Notes: a model not told the origin generated them from the sequence alone. A stretch of 64,000 bases of DNA from Pseudomonas sp. QS1027 (GCF_002814235.1 NZ_PHSU01000005.1:124001-188000); one strand, 5' to 3'. Positions 1 to 10,561 are shown, counted from the stretch's first letter. Made by a program: numbers and translations.

Positions 1-1
1 G

Positions 2-1288
2 TTCCCAATCCTCGCCGAAGCCGAATTAAGCAAACGCCTTGGCGCGGTTCAACTGCATCGTTTTTCCTACAATGCAAAAAGCCCAGCCGAGTGGCCCTAC
101 GCCGTGACGTCGGTCAGCGACTTGCCGGAGCTGGCCGAACAACTCGACGGCGTTCTGATCGGCGGCGGTTTCATCATCCGTTTCGACAAAGTCGTCGCCC
201 ATGGCTACTTCCCCCCCACCGCAGATATCCATCACCCCACGGGTTATTGGTTATCGCCGGCGCTGATTGCCCAGCAGCACGGCGTCCCGGTGATCTGGAA
301 CGCCCCGGGCATGCATTGCAATGATATTCCCGAGTGGAGCACGCCCCTGCTCAAGCTCGCGCTGGAGCACAGCCAATGCGTGCGGGTCAGGGATGAGCCG
401 ACCCGCGAAAGCCTCGGCGCGCTCAGCCCGAACACCGACATCCAGGTGCTGCCCGATACCGCCTTCAACCTGCCCAACCTGATCGACGAACAATACCCCA
501 GCGCGGCCTTTGCCAAACTGCGCCAGACGTTCGGACTGGATGTGCCCTATATCGTCATCCAGTCGATTCATGTGGTTGAGCCGTTTTTGCAACTGTTCGA
601 GCAACACCCGGAGGCGTTGGCCGGCTACCGCCTGTTGGTCATGCCGATCGGTCCGGTACTGGGCGACCATCACATGGTGGTGACCGCGCGCATACCCGAC
701 GCCATCACCCTGCCGTTCTGGCCGGAGCCCTTACTGCTGGCGGAGATCCTCGGCAACGCCCAGGCGGTCATCGGTCACAGTTATCACCTGTCCATCAGTG
801 CCCTGGTCTTTGGCGTGCCGGTGTTTTCCACGGCAGACCTGAGCACCGGCAAGTACACCGCGCTGGCCGAGATGGGGCAGATGCATGCCCTGCCGAAAGC
901 GGAAGAACTGACGGTGCAATGGTTCACTTCACGCATCGGCAAAAAGCCGCCGTCCGCGTCGTTGAGCGCAGCCAAGGTCGAGCTGGGCGCCTATTGGGAC
1001 CAGGTCGCAAAGATCATCGTCCAAGGGAAGACCTCGGCTCACCGCACCCTCAACCGCTTCTGGCAACACCTGCCGACCTTGCTGGAAAACGGCGTAAACC
1101 GTCCCTTGGCGCAAGCGCAACCGTCCCCCCCGACGCTCGACTATCTGAATATCGAGCTCAACGCCCGGCAGCAACAGATCTTCCAGCTGAACGAACAACT
1201 GACCACACTGCGAAACTCCAACAGCTTCAAACTCACGGCGCCTTTGCGCTCACTGGGGCGTGGTTTCAGAAAATTGAGAGGGCGATAA
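2..1288 (+). CDS. Polysaccharide pyruvyl transferase family protein (5' end outside window)
   Basis: The reading frame is open from the first bases of the window (FPILAEAELSKR...), so the true start lies upstream and at least 428 residues are visible. The fold resembles the polysaccharide pyruvyl transferase / CsaB family: an early glycine-rich LIGGGFIIRF stretch, VIWNAPGMH, VRDEPTRESL and a late GHSYHLSISALVFGVPVFS segment, the usual order in that family, which adds ketal-pyruvate to surface sugars. The last 50 residues are a short coiled coil followed by NSFKLTAPLRSLGR, a tail often seen at the end of Pseudomonas glycan-synthesis proteins. The TAA stop is followed directly by the ATG of the next gene, so the two are co-transcribed. 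Substrate unknown; a role in O-antigen or exopolysaccharide decoration is inferred. Confidence 0.7.
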   Translation, partial: FPILAEAELSKRLGAVQLHRFSYNAKSPAEWPYAVTSVSDLPELAEQLDGVLIGGGFIIRFDKVVAHGYFPPTADIHHPTGYWLSPALIAQQHGVPVIWNAPGMHCNDIPEWSTPLLKLALEHSQCVRVRDEPTRESLGALSPNTDIQVLPDTAFNLPNLIDEQYPSAAFAKLRQTFGLDVPYIVIQSIHVVEPFLQLFEQHPEALAGYRLLVMPIGPVLGDHHMVVTARIPDAITLPFWPEPLLLAEILGNAQAVIGHSYHLSISALVFGVPVFSTADLSTGKYTALAEMGQMHALPKAEELTVQWFTSRIGKKPPSASLSAAKVELGAYWDQVAKIIVQGKTSAHRTLNRFWQHLPTLLENGVNRPLAQAQPSPPTLDYLNIELNARQQQIFQLNEQLTTLRNSNSFKLTAPLRSLGRGFRKLRGR

Positions 1289-1984
1289 ATGCAACCCATC
1301 CTGAACCTGTCGGCGCTCAAACACGGCGCACTCAAGAGCGACCCGTATGCCTGGGCCGAAATCAGCAACCTGTATTCGGCGCAAGACGCCGCCGCCCTGG
1401 CCGCGACCTATCCCCACGATCACTTCAAGACCGTGACGGGCTATGGCGGCGAAAAGAATTATGACTACGAGGCCCGCGCGCTGCTGCCCATGGGTAGCGA
1501 GGCGATTGCCTACGAATCGGCACTGAGCGATGTCTGGCGCCGACTGGCCCGGGATCTGTGCAGCGCGGCCTATCGCGAGGCCCTCAGCGCCCTGACCGAC
1601 CAGGACCTGCGACAGGCACCGATGGAAGTGAACGTTTTCCACTACGGCCCGGGGGCCAGCCTGGGCGCCCATCCGGACCTGCCGGACAAACGGGTCACCC
1701 ATATTCTCTATTTCAACGAGTCCTGGGACCGGGCCCATGGCGGCTGCCTGAACATCCTGCGCAGCAAGGACCCCGCCGACCTGGCCGCACTGGTCGAGCC
1801 GCTGGTGGGCAACTCTGCCGTGCTGGTGCGTTCGAGCAACTCCTGGCACGCCGTCTCTCCCGTCGTCCCGGACCAGAGAATCTCACGCCGCAGCATGACG
1901 GTTACCTTCTACCAGCCAGGCTCCGAAAGCTCGATGTGGCCGCCTGGCGATACCACACCGCTGCACAGCTATCCTCGGGACTGA
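1289..1984 (+). CDS. 2-oxoglutarate/Fe(II)-dependent oxygenase (prolyl 4-hydroxylase type)
   Basis: This 231-aa protein has the double-stranded beta-helix iron site of 2OG-Fe(II) oxygenases: HPD (H128, D130) after YGPGASLGAHPD, a distal His in SSNSWHAVSPV (H187), and Arg residues at 200-201 (ISRRSMTVTFY) suited to bind the 2OG carboxylate. It starts at the base after the upstream stop codon, so translation is probably coupled to the pyruvyl-transferase-like gene. Oxygenases of this type are common in glycan and glycoprotein clusters, where they hydroxylate sugars or protein side chains; the substrate cannot be read from sequence. No signal peptide is seen, so it should be cytoplasmic. Confidence 0.72.
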   Translation: MQPILNLSALKHGALKSDPYAWAEISNLYSAQDAAALAATYPHDHFKTVTGYGGEKNYDYEARALLPMGSEAIAYESALSDVWRRLARDLCSAAYREALSALTDQDLRQAPMEVNVFHYGPGASLGAHPDLPDKRVTHILYFNESWDRAHGGCLNILRSKDPADLAALVEPLVGNSAVLVRSSNSWHAVSPVVPDQRISRRSMTVTFYQPGSESSMWPPGDTTPLHSYPRD

Positions 1985-2034
1985 TTGCAACAAGACCGGG
2001 GTTGGAGCCCTCCACCCCCGGTGACTTCAAGCCA

Positions 2035-2802
2035 TCAACCGCCGATCAGCAGATGCCCACCCAGCAGGCCCAGGCCGATAAAGAACACCCGCTTGAACAG
2101 CGTGGCGCTGACCCGTTGGCGCAGCCATTGCCCGAACAGCATGCCGAGGATCGCGGGGAGCAACACCAGCAATGAGGCGCCCAGGGCGCCCTCTCCCAGC
2201 GCCCCGCGCCAGAACAGGCCGAGGGCCAGCGCCAGGGTCGAGATGGTGAACGACAGGCCCAGCGCCTGCACCAGCTCATCCCTGTTCAACCCCAGCGCTT
2301 GCAGGTACGGCACGGCGGGAATCACGAACACACCGGTGGCCGAGGTGATGAGACCCGTGACCAGCCCACAGACCGGGCCCAACCAGCGCTCCGTTCGGGT
2401 ACCGACCCGCAGCGCCGGTAGGAACAAGCCACTCAAGGCATACAGCAGCAAGGCCGCGCCCAACGCCCGCACCATCCCATGACCGCCGTCCATCCCGCCC
2501 AACCATCCCGTGCCGGCAGCGGTACCCAGGAAGATCGCCAGCAACATCGGCCACAACCGCCGGAGCAGGGTCGACAGGTGTCCGCCGGTCGCCAGTTGCC
2601 AGACATTGGTCAGGGTCGCGGGAATGATCAACAGCGCCGCAGCCTGCGTCGGTGCCATAGCCAGGCCGAGCAGGCCCATGGCAACCGTCGGCAGCCCGAG
2701 GCCGATCACCCCCTTGATCATGCCCGCCAGCAGAAAGGTGCCCAGCACCAGCAGGGAAAGGGCCAGGCCCAGGCTTTGGTAAAACTCGAGGAATGTATTC
2801 AT
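2035..2802 (-). CDS. TauE/SafE-family membrane transporter
   Basis: A 255-aa, almost entirely hydrophobic protein with about eight membrane helices and the two-half arrangement of the TauE/SafE (sulfite/sulfonate exporter) family. The N-terminal half has GMIKGVIGLGLPTVAMG and the second half GLVTGLITSATGVFVIPAVPYLQALG, the paired glycine-rich signatures of the family. Members export sulfite, sulfoacetate or related organic anions; the substrate here is unknown. It is divergent from the LysR gene at 2883 with an 80-bp gap, so that regulator probably controls it. No unusual composition. Confidence 0.75.
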   Translation of the reverse strand: MNTFLEFYQSLGLALSLLVLGTFLLAGMIKGVIGLGLPTVAMGLLGLAMAPTQAAALLIIPATLTNVWQLATGGHLSTLLRRLWPMLLAIFLGTAAGTGWLGGMDGGHGMVRALGAALLLYALSGLFLPALRVGTRTERWLGPVCGLVTGLITSATGVFVIPAVPYLQALGLNRDELVQALGLSFTISTLALALGLFWRGALGEGALGASLLVLLPAILGMLFGQWLRQRVSATLFKRVFFIGLGLLGGHLLIGG

Positions 2803-2882
2803 GCCGACAGACTGGACCCGGGCAACGGATTTGAAAATCTGCCATGCCTTGAGCTAGCCTCTTGCAAAGAGAGAGGCTGAGC

Positions 2883-3815
2883 ATGCACTTCGACCTGATC
2901 GACCTTCGGCTGTACCTGAATATCCTCGACGCCGGCAATATCACCGCCGGGGCGGCGCGCAGCCATCTGTCGCTACCGGCCGCCAGTGCCAGGATACGAG
3001 CCCTGGAAACCTCCCTCGGCATGCCATTCTTCCAGCGTGGCCACCGTGGCGTCACCCCCACGCCCGCCGGCAAGGCCCTGGCCCAGCATGCCCGGCTGAT
3101 GCTGCAACAGGCCGAACGCCTGCGCCAGGACCTGGCCGAATACGCCCGAGGTGTAAAAGGCCAGGTCCGCCTGCTGGGCAACAGCGCCGCGATCAGTGAA
3201 TACCTGCCGGAACGGCTCGCGGACTTTCTGTGCCGTCACCCGCATATCGACCTCGACCTGCAGGAGTTGCCCAGCCTGCGCATTGTCCACGCCATCAGCC
3301 AGGGCGCGGCGGAGCTCGGCATCGTCTCCGACGCGGTGGATACCCGGGACCTGCAGACCCGAGCCTTTTGCGACGATCCGCTGGTGGTGGCGATTCCCCT
3401 GGGTCACGCCTTGGCGGAACAACCGCACCTGCGCTTCAGCGATACCCTGCACCACGAACAGGTCGGCCTGCCCGCCGGCAGCGCCCTCGCCGCCTACCTG
3501 GAAGAGCAGGCCTTGCACCTGGGGATGCGCCTGCAACTGCGGGTGCGCGCCGACGGTTTTGACGGGGTGTTGCGCATGGTCGCGCGCGGTGCGGGTCCCG
3601 GCATCGTGCCCCAGGCAACCCTGGATCGTTGGCCCGGCGCCACGGCCTTTGTCAGCCGTCCGCTGCCCGAACCCTGGGCCCGGCGCAAGCTGCTGCTGTG
3701 CGCCCGCTCATTCGAACAGTTGCCGGGTTACGCCCGCGCCTTGCTCGACGCTTTATGCGCTCATGGGCAGGTCGATGTCGAACCTGGACAACTGCCCGGT
3801 GTCGGCGACCGCTAG
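2883..3815 (+). CDS. LysR-family transcriptional regulator
   Basis: A 310-aa LysR regulator: N-terminal winged HTH (LYLNILDAGNITAGAARSHLSLPAASARIRALE, about residues 8-40) and a periplasmic-binding-protein-like effector domain (about 90-295). I chose the ATG at 2883 because AGAGAGG lies just upstream; a TTG seven codons earlier is open but lacks a Shine-Dalgarno. The gene is divergent from the TauE-type exporter, the usual layout for a LysR regulator and its target, and is followed 39 bp downstream by the cupin gene. Ligand unknown. Confidence 0.85.
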   Translation: MHFDLIDLRLYLNILDAGNITAGAARSHLSLPAASARIRALETSLGMPFFQRGHRGVTPTPAGKALAQHARLMLQQAERLRQDLAEYARGVKGQVRLLGNSAAISEYLPERLADFLCRHPHIDLDLQELPSLRIVHAISQGAAELGIVSDAVDTRDLQTRAFCDDPLVVAIPLGHALAEQPHLRFSDTLHHEQVGLPAGSALAAYLEEQALHLGMRLQLRVRADGFDGVLRMVARGAGPGIVPQATLDRWPGATAFVSRPLPEPWARRKLLLCARSFEQLPGYARALLDALCAHGQVDVEPGQLPGVGDR

Positions 3816-3854
3816 GGTGCAGGCTTCCTCAAGAACCTGCGCCCGGAGCCCAGC

Positions 3855-4202
3855 ATGTCCAATCCACCGATCACCGTTCTGCGCGACACCCACCCGTTGC
3901 CGGTCCTCGATGCCTGCAAATGGGAAAAACTGGCGGGCGACCCGCACACCGTCAACCTCAACGCCTACACCAGCGAAGACGGCAGCAAGATCATGGGCAC
4001 CTGGATCTGCACCCCGGGCAAATGGCGGGTCGAATACGTGAAGTGGGAGTACTGCCACTTCCAGGAAGGCTACTGCATCATCACTCCGGACGGCCTGGCG
4101 CCGATCCACCTGCGTGCCGGCGATATCTTCGTGATCGAGCCCGGGATGAAAGGCACCTGGGAAGTGGTGGAAACCGTGCGCAAGTACTTCGTCTTCGCCT
4201 GA
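3855..4202 (+). CDS. Small cupin (DUF861-type) protein
   Basis: A 115-aa single-domain cupin. The C-terminal half reads EGYCIITPDGLAPIHLRAGDIFVIEPGMKGTWEVVETVRKYFVF, which matches the Cupin_3 (DUF861) pattern seen in small stress and ureide-related cupins. The classical metal-binding histidines are mostly missing (the region has WEYCHFQEGYC), as is common in this subgroup. It follows the LysR gene by 39 bp and may be co-transcribed with it; it converges with the NCS1 permease gene. A role in purine/ureide metabolism is only suggested by that permease. Confidence 0.65.
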   Translation: MSNPPITVLRDTHPLPVLDACKWEKLAGDPHTVNLNAYTSEDGSKIMGTWICTPGKWRVEYVKWEYCHFQEGYCIITPDGLAPIHLRAGDIFVIEPGMKGTWEVVETVRKYFVFA

Positions 4203-4226
4203 TTCCGCTCAGCCGGAACAGACCGC

Positions 4227-4264
4227 GGGTGAAACGACGGACAACCCTGTCCGTCGTTTCACCC
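4227..4264. terminator. Perfect 17-bp hairpin between convergent genes
   Basis: GGGTGAAACGACGGACA, a 4-base loop (ACCC), then its exact reverse complement. It sits between the stop of the cupin gene and the stop of the permease gene, where a bidirectional terminator is expected. There is no good T-tract on either side, so it may act as a transcript-end stabiliser instead. Confidence 0.6.
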
Positions 4265-4271
4265 AGTCCCT

Positions 4272-5750
4272 CTAGACTGTTTCGCCGAGCGCTGAAACAG
4301 CCGTCCCCCGGCGATTGGCCGCCACATAGATCAGCGCCCCGCTGCCGGCACCGATCAGCCAGCCCCAGTCACCGACATTGAAAATCAAGCCGAATGCGCC
4401 CAGCAGCGCCAGGCCGATCGACAGGCTTCCCGAAACGATCAGCGCGAACAAGGCCTTGCTGTTCCAACCGCCCTCGAAATACAGCGAGCCGGCAGGCGAC
4501 AGTGTGTACAGGTCCTCCAGCTTGATGACCTGGCGCTTCACCCGATAGTAGTCGGCGACCATGATGCCGAACATCGGCCCCAGCACGGCACCGAAGATAC
4601 TGACGAATACCGTGATCGCCTGGGGGCTCGAGACGAACAACCAGGGGCAGACCAGCACCGACAGGATCGAGGTGATCAAGCCGCCCAGCCTGAAGTTGAT
4701 TTTCTGCGGTGCCAGGTTGGCGATGTCATAGGCGGGCGAGACGAAGTTCGCCACGATATTGATGCCCATGGTGGCGACGATGAAAGTGAGCGCGCCGATG
4801 ATCGAGACCAGTGGGTTATTGATTTTCTCGACAATCAGCACCGGGTCCATGATCGCCTCGCCGAAGACCTTCATCGAACCGCCCGTGACAATCACCGTGA
4901 TGATCGCAAAGACGACGAAGTTCACCGGCAGCCCCCAGAAGTTGCCTTTTTTCATCACCGCTTCGCTCTTGGCGAAACGTGAAAAGTCACCGAAGTTCAG
5001 CAGCAGCGCGGCGAAGTAGGCAACGATCAGCATCGCGGCGCTGGCCATCAGGCCGACCGACTCCAGGCCTGTGAAATGCTTGTCGGAGAACTGCATCGAA
5101 AAGCTGTCCAGGCCGGTCTTCGAGATCATCCAGCCGGCCAGCGCGAACATGACCACATAGACCACCGGACCGCAGAAATCGATAAATTTGCGGATCGTCT
5201 CCATCCCGGCCAGGAAGATCACCAGCTGGAAGAACCACATGAAGGCGAAACTGATCCAGCCCAGCGTGGACAGCCCCAGCAGGCTGTTGTGGGTGAACTC
5301 CGCCGCCGAGGGCAGCACCGCGATCACCAGCACCTGCACCGCCTTGGAGGCGAAATAGGTCTGCACCCCATACCAGACGATGCCGACGATCCCCCGCACG
5401 ACCGCGGCGAGATTGGCGCCGCGAACGCCGAAAGACATGCGCGCGACCACCGGAAAGGGGATGCCGTACTTTTGCGACGGCCTGCCGATCAGGTTCATCA
5501 GAAAGTACACGATCGAGATCCCGACGATCATCGAGAGCAGCACCTGCCAGCCCGTCAGCCCGAGAAAGAACAGGCTGGCGGCAAAGGTATAACCACCGAC
5601 CGAGTGAACGTCGGACATCCACATCGAGAACAGGCTGAACGTCCCCCAGGTTCGCCCCTCCGGCGGCGTGGGGGCGAGGTCCTGGTTGTAGAGCTGGGCG
5701 TGTGCGCCGGTGATGACGACCACCGGGACCTGAGTTGGATCGATAGACAT
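4272..5750 (-). CDS. NCS1-family nucleobase/ureide:cation symporter
   Basis: A 492-aa inner-membrane protein with about 12 helices. The N-terminal LYNQDLAPTPPEGRTWGTFSLFSMW region is the NCS1 signature; family members import cytosine, uracil, allantoin, hydantoins, thiamine or related bases with Na+ or H+. I chose the ATG at 5750 (MSIDPTQV) because GGGAG lies 8-9 bases upstream; the frame is open for 27 more codons but those residues are not family-like. The substrate cannot be assigned. The nearby cupin would fit a purine-ureide theme, but this is weak. Confidence 0.82.
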   Translation of the reverse strand: MSIDPTQVPVVVITGAHAQLYNQDLAPTPPEGRTWGTFSLFSMWMSDVHSVGGYTFAASLFFLGLTGWQVLLSMIVGISIVYFLMNLIGRPSQKYGIPFPVVARMSFGVRGANLAAVVRGIVGIVWYGVQTYFASKAVQVLVIAVLPSAAEFTHNSLLGLSTLGWISFAFMWFFQLVIFLAGMETIRKFIDFCGPVVYVVMFALAGWMISKTGLDSFSMQFSDKHFTGLESVGLMASAAMLIVAYFAALLLNFGDFSRFAKSEAVMKKGNFWGLPVNFVVFAIITVIVTGGSMKVFGEAIMDPVLIVEKINNPLVSIIGALTFIVATMGINIVANFVSPAYDIANLAPQKINFRLGGLITSILSVLVCPWLFVSSPQAITVFVSIFGAVLGPMFGIMVADYYRVKRQVIKLEDLYTLSPAGSLYFEGGWNSKALFALIVSGSLSIGLALLGAFGLIFNVGDWGWLIGAGSGALIYVAANRRGTAVSALGETV

Positions 5751-6329
5751 TGGGGTGACTCCCATGATTTTGCGCATTCTGATTGGCGTTATTTTGAATA
5801 CATGTACGTGCAAGATTGGCCACAACCGCAAGCCTGATAAACACGCATCAGCAAAATACGCGCCAGAAAAACCATGAGCTGTCTGATGGACGCTCGCAGA
5901 TCGGGTCTTGAAGGGGCTGTGCCGATTGGAGACTTTTCGATTGGTGCGACTGAACGCTATAAAATGGATACATCCAATAACTAAAATTGTTCATTGGAGT
6001 GCTCGCCCAGCGTAGACGCTTATTTTGTAAGCGAGGACCTTCCGGCCTCTTTTGAGGTTCGAAATACCGCTGAAGATCATCAGGGGTCGCCGCTTGATAG
6101 CGCCAAGGCGCGAGACCGGTGCAGCCGTTGCGCCAATCTGGTGCCCATAGGCCCCCGTTTCCGGCACCGGGCCGCTCCCCCGGCCAGAAAGCTATCGCCC
6201 TGATTAAGTAATTCAATCAGCGCCCCCTGCGAGCAGTAACATTACTGTGCCAGTATCGTCACATTCGGAAAGACCCCATCCCGTTTCCAGCCCCCCTCCC
6301 TAACCGAGCCTATCCAGGAGCCGTTCGTC
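5751..6329. other. Gene-free region between permease and chemoreceptor
   Basis: About 580 bases holding the divergent promoters of the NCS1 permease (minus strand) and the chemoreceptor (plus strand). The AT-rich stretch around 5955-5995 (CTATAAAATGGATACATCC) is the only part that looks promoter-like. A 122-codon minus-strand frame at 5848-6216 has no family features and no ribosome binding site, and I do not call it a gene. Confidence 0.5.
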
Positions 6330-7952
6330 ATGCTGTTGAGGAACCTCAAGATCCCTGTTCGTTCTGCCCTGAGCTTCGCTGTCATCACCCTGTTGCTGGT
6401 GATCCTCGGGTTGTTCTCACTGTCGAACATGAAGTCGATTCGTGGCCTGGCCGCGCAACTGGAAGAGCACTCCATGTCGGGCGTTATCGCCGCCGACCGG
6501 GTCAATGCCACGGGCCTGAAGCTGCTGCTGGAAAGCCGTCGGCTGATCGCCCAGACCAACTCCCCGAACCATGACGGCACCGTGCAGAACATCCGCAGCC
6601 TGCGCGCCGACCTGCTCGCTCAACTGCAGAGCTACAGCGCCTACATCAGCAGCGACCAGGAACGCCAACTGTTCACGGTGGTCAGCGACGGCATCCAGCG
6701 CCTGACGCGCCTGGCCGACAGTTGCATCGACTTCAGCCAGAAAGGCCAGTACGCCGAAGCCGCCGCCCTGCTCGACGATCAGATCCCCCTGAACAAACAG
6801 ATGCAGCAAGCGATCGACCAGTTGGTGCAGCTGAATATCGACGGTGCCAGGCAGTCCGGCCGGGACTCCGACCAGACCTACCACAACAGCTTCAACGTCA
6901 TCGTCGCGTTGATCATCGTCGCCGCCCTCGCCACCCTGGCCCTGGCCTTCCTCTTCACCCGCAGCATCGTCGAACCGCTGAAATACGCGCTGACGATCAA
7001 CGACACCATCGCCCGTGGCGACCTGCGCAGCGAGATCGTGATCAAGGGCCAGGACGAGTTCTCGACCCTGTTGAAATCGGCCAAAACCATGCAGGACAAC
7101 CTGCGCGAAACCATCCGCCTGATCGGTGACTCGTCCACGCAACTGGCCTCGGCTGCCGAACAGATGAGCAGCGTCACCGGCGAATCCAGTCGCGGCCTGC
7201 AACGCCAGAACCAGGAAATCGAACAGGCCGCCACGGCGGTGAACCAGATGACCGTCGCTGTCGATGCCGTGGCCCGTAATGCCGCCTCGGCCTCGGACGC
7301 GGCGCGCTCCTCCGGCCAGTCCAGCCAGATCGGCTCCGACCGGGTCACGCACACCGTCGCCGCCATCGAGAAACTCAGCGCCACCGTGCAAAGCACCAGC
7401 GGTGACGTCCAGCAACTGGCGGCACAGTCCCAGGACATCAGCCAGGTCCTGGAAGTGATTCGTACCATCGCCGAGCAGACCAACCTGCTGGCCCTCAACG
7501 CCGCCATCGAGGCTGCCCGGGCTGGTGAGCAGGGACGCGGCTTTGCGGTGGTGGCCGACGAGGTGCGCGCGCTGGCCGGACGCACCCAACAGTCGACGGG
7601 GGAAATCTCGCAGATCATCGAGCGCATTCGCCAGGGCACCGAGCAGGTCACCAGCGCCATGCAGGACAGTTGCCAGGAAGCCCAGGACACCCTGCGCATC
7701 GCCCACGAAGCGGGCACCGCGCTGACGGAAATCTCCACGGCGATCAACCAGATCAACGAGATGAACCTGCGCATCGCCGCCGGCTCCGAGGAGCAGGCCG
7801 AAGTGGCACGCACCGTGGACCGCAACCTGACGAGCATTCGCGACCTGTCCGTGCACAGCGCCACCGGTGCCCAGCAGACTTCAGTGGCGAGTACCGAACT
7901 GTCGCGACTGGCGGCGGATATGCATCGCTTGGTGGCGCGCTTCAGTCTCTGA
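6330..7952 (+). CDS. Methyl-accepting chemotaxis protein
   Basis: A 540-aa transmembrane chemoreceptor. A first membrane helix (about residues 12-32) is followed by a periplasmic domain of about 150 residues predicted all-helical (four-helix-bundle type), a second helix (about 188-211), a HAMP domain (about 212-265) and a long cytoplasmic coiled coil. The hairpin tip that contacts CheA/Che[21 protein letters not shown], begins near residue 382 and is textbook. The C-terminus ([12 protein letters not shown]) lacks the NWETF-type CheR/CheB tether. AGGAG precedes the ATG by nine bases. The ligand is unknown; helical-bundle sensors of this kind bind small acids or amines. Confidence 0.92.
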   Translation: MLLRNLKIPVRSALSFAVITLLLVILGLFSLSNMKSIRGLAAQLEEHSMSGVIAADRVNATGLKLLLESRRLIAQTNSPNHDGTVQNIRSLRADLLAQLQSYSAYISSDQERQLFTVVSDGIQRLTRLADSCIDFSQKGQYAEAAALLDDQIPLNKQMQQAIDQLVQLNIDGARQSGRDSDQTYHNSFNVIVALIIVAALATLALAFLFTRSIVEPLKYALTINDTIARGDLRSEIVIKGQDEFSTLLKSAKTMQDNLRETIRLIGDSSTQLASAAEQMSSVTGESSRGLQRQNQEIEQAATAVNQMTVAVDAVARNAASASDAARSSGQSSQIGSDRVTHTVAAIEKLSATVQSTSGDVQQLAAQSQDISQVLEVIRTIAEQTNLLALNAAIEAARAGEQGRGFAVVADEVRALAGRTQQSTGEISQIIERIRQGTEQVTSAMQDSCQEAQDTLRIAHEAGTALTEISTAINQINEMNLRIAAGSEEQAEVARTVDRNLTSIRDLSVHSATGAQQTSVASTELSRLAADMHRLVARFSL

Positions 7953-7961
7953 GGGTGACGC

Positions 7962-10334
7962 CTAGAACAGCCCCAACTGCCCACCGATCAGGGTGCTGAA
8001 ATCATCCTGGACAAAGGGCAGGATCGCGTCCGCCACCGGCTGTAGCTGCCGGGTGATGTAGTGGTCGTAGTCGATCGGCGCGCGGCGTATCTCCAGCGGC
8101 TCGGGGCCGGCCAGGGTGATCACGTAGCTGATCCAGCCACCGTTCTGGTACTGCCGGGGCCGGCCTTGAGCATCGTTGTATTCATCGGCCAGGCGTGCCG
8201 CCCGCACATGGGGCGGGACGTTGCGCTGGTAGTCGCCCAACTGGCGACGCAGGCGCTTGCGGTAGACCAGCCGGTCGTCCAGCTCGCCCGCCAGGGTCCG
8301 ACGCACATAGTCACGCACATAGTCCTGATACGGCACCCGGTCGAAGATCCGCCGGTACAGCTCCTGCTGGAAGTCCTGGGCCAGGGGCGACCAGTCGCTG
8401 CGCACGGTTTCCAGGCCCTTGTAGATCATCTCCTGGGTACCGTCGGCACGGGTCACCAGGCCGGCATAACGCTTCTTGCTGCCCTCCTCGGCACCGCGAA
8501 TGGTCGGCATCAGGAAGCGACTGAAGTGGGTCTCGAACTGTAGCTCCAGGGCGCTGCTCAACCCGAGCTCCTGTTGCAGATGTTCGCGCCACCATTGGTT
8601 GACCTGGGCCACCAGCTTGCGGCCGATCTGCGCGGCATCGTCATCGCTGTGGGCACGCTTGAGCCAGACGAAAGTGGAGTCGGTGTCGCCATAGATCACC
8701 GCGTAGCCCTGGGCTTCGATCAGCTCTCGGGTCCGCCGCATGATCTCGTGGCCGCGCAGGGTGATGGAGGACGCCAGGCGCGTATCGAAGAAGCGGCAAC
8801 CGCTGGAGCCGAGCACGCCGTAGAAGGCGTTCATGATGATCTTCAGGGCCTGGGACAACGGCGCATTGTGCTCACGCTTGGCCGTCTCCCGGCCCTGCCA
8901 GACGCTCTCGACAATGGCCGGCAGGCAATGCCGCGTACGGGAGAAACGCGCGCCGCGAAAACCGGGAACCGAGTCACTGTCGTCGGGATGGCGCAGGCCT
9001 TCCACCAGCCCCACCGGATCGATCAGGAAGGTGCGGATGATCGACGGATAGAGGCTTTTGTAATCGAGCACCAGCACCGATTCGTACAAGCCGGGCCGTG
9101 AGTCCATGACAAAACCGCCGGGACTGGCTTCGGGGGTGCGTTCCCCCAGGTTCGGCGCGACGAAACCCTGGCGATGCATCAACGGCAGGTAGAGATGGGT
9201 GAAGGCCGCCACCGAACCGCCGCTACGGTCGGTGGGCAAACCGGTGACAGTGGCGCGTTCCAGCAGGAAGGTCAGCAACTGGGTCTTGTCGAAGATCCGC
9301 GTCACCAGCTCGCAGTCCTTGAGGTTGTAGCGCGCCAGGGCGGGCTTGTCCTCGGCGAACATGCGGTCGATCTCGTCCATGCGCTGGTATGGGTTTTCGA
9401 TGGACTTGCCCTCGCCGAGCAGGTGCTGCGCCACGTACTCAAGGCTGAAGGACGGAAAGCTCCAGGTGGCAGAGCGCAGGGCCTCGATGCCGTCGATGAT
9501 CAAGCGGCCGGCGGCGGCGGCAAAATAATGGGTGTTGCGCGCGCCGTTGTCGCGCCAGCCCATGACATCGCCGCCACGTCCCAGGCGCAGGGGCACCTTC
9601 AGGCGTTCGGCGTGTTCGTGCAGAACGCGCAGGTCGAACTGCACCAGGTTCCAGCCGATGATCGCGTCGGGATCATGCAGGGCCAACCAGTCGTTCAGGG
9701 CTTCGAGCAAGCCGGCGCGGGTGTCGCGGTAGTCGAACTTGAAGTCGACCTGGGTGGGATCGCCGTTGGCCGGCCCCAGCATGTACACCTGGCGCTCGCC
9801 GCAGCCTTCCAGGGCAATGGAGTACAGCTCGCCCTGCATGGTGGTTTCGATGTCCAGGGACACCAGCTTCAGGCTCGGACGATAGTCCGGTGCCGGTTTC
9901 ATCTGGGTATCGAGCAGCGGGCCGTCAGCATTGGCGGTGCCGCCGAACTGCACCGGCGCGGTGATAAAACGCTCCATCAGGAAGCGCTCGGGCGGGCGGA
10001 TATCGGCTTCATAGACATCGACGCCGCCCTTGCGCAGCAGCTTCTCGATATTCATCAGTTGCCGGTGTTGCTGGCAATACAGGCCGAGGATGGGGCGATG
10101 ATGGAAGTCGAGCAGTTCCAGGGGACGCAACTCGACGCCACGCTCACCACGCAGCAAGGCTTCGGCACGTTGGCGATGGGCGACGGGAATGAAGGCGACG
10201 GAGGGTTGCGGCGGTAGCCGGACATGCCGGGGACCGTTGTCGGTGGCCAGCCAGAACTCGACCTGCGTGCCCGTGGGGGTGTCGCGCCAATGCCGGGTCA
10301 GGACAAAACCCTGCTGTAGATCCACCACCCGCAC
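7962..10334 (-). CDS. polB: DNA polymerase II (family B)
   Basis: A 790-aa family-B polymerase close to the length of E. coli Pol II, which extends primers past lesions and helps restart replication. The N-terminus [20 protein letters not shown] is highly Pol II-like. Visible motifs in order: exonuclease LDIETT, polymerase motif [11 protein letters not shown], motif [16 protein letters not shown], and motif C YGDTDSTF near residue 548, whose Asp residues bind metal. The start is uncertain: the GTG at 10334 is in frame but has a weak Shine-Dalgarno, and GTG codons two and three positions later are also possible. E. coli polB is SOS-controlled, but no clear CTG-N10-CAG LexA box lies directly upstream here. 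Confidence 0.95.
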   Translation of the reverse strand: MRVVDLQQGFVLTRHWRDTPTGTQVEFWLATDNGPRHVRLPPQPSVAFIPVAHRQRAEALLRGERGVELRPLELLDFHHRPILGLYCQQHRQLMNIEKLLRKGGVDVYEADIRPPERFLMERFITAPVQFGGTANADGPLLDTQMKPAPDYRPSLKLVSLDIETTMQGELYSIALEGCGERQVYMLGPANGDPTQVDFKFDYRDTRAGLLEALNDWLALHDPDAIIGWNLVQFDLRVLHEHAERLKVPLRLGRGGDVMGWRDNGARNTHYFAAAAGRLIIDGIEALRSATWSFPSFSLEYVAQHLLGEGKSIENPYQRMDEIDRMFAEDKPALARYNLKDCELVTRIFDKTQLLTFLLERATVTGLPTDRSGGSVAAFTHLYLPLMHRQGFVAPNLGERTPEASPGGFVMDSRPGLYESVLVLDYKSLYPSIIRTFLIDPVGLVEGLRHPDDSDSVPGFRGARFSRTRHCLPAIVESVWQGRETAKREHNAPLSQALKIIMNAFYGVLGSSGCRFFDTRLASSITLRGHEIMRRTRELIEAQGYAVIYGDTDSTFVWLKRAHSDDDAAQIGRKLVAQVNQWWREHLQQELGLSSALELQFETHFSRFLMPTIRGAEEGSKKRYAGLVTRADGTQEMIYKGLETVRSDWSPLAQDFQQELYRRIFDRVPYQDYVRDYVRRTLAGELDDRLVYRKRLRRQLGDYQRNVPPHVRAARLADEYNDAQGRPRQYQNGGWISYVITLAGPEPLEIRRAPIDYDHYITRQLQPVADAILPFVQDDFSTLIGGQLGLF

Positions 10335-10425
10335 CTCGAAAGCATTTTCAGGGGGATGATTCTACGCGTCATGGGCGGTCAGGTGTGCGGATCCAGCCCT
10401 GTCCAGGCCCTCAAGAACACTGAAA

Positions 10426-10505
10426 ACCTGTAGGAGCAGGGCTTGCCCGCGAAGCTTTTGGCGCCCTCAAGGGCCCCTTCGCGGGCAAGTCACGCTCCTA
10501 CAGGT
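10426..10505. repeat. REP palindrome (GTAGGAGC type)
   Basis: Imperfect inverted repeat with arms ACCTGTAGGAGC and GCTCCTACAGGT around GGCTTGCCCGCGAAG-type cores. It is a typical Pseudomonas intergenic REP unit and lies between polB and mmsB. Confidence 0.85.
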
Positions 10506-10561
10506 TTGTGTCGTGCCCTGAGGCGGTGTTTACCGGAAGGCCGCAGGAGCCCCTCACACAC

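Noticed and set aside
5848..6216. 122-codon minus-strand frame upstream of the NCS1 permease
   Set aside because: No ribosome binding site, odd composition (many Trp, Arg, Pro) and no recognisable domain; more likely promoter DNA.
10335..10400. LexA box for polB
   Set aside because: No CTG-N10-CAG dyad is present directly upstream, so SOS control cannot be claimed from the sequence.
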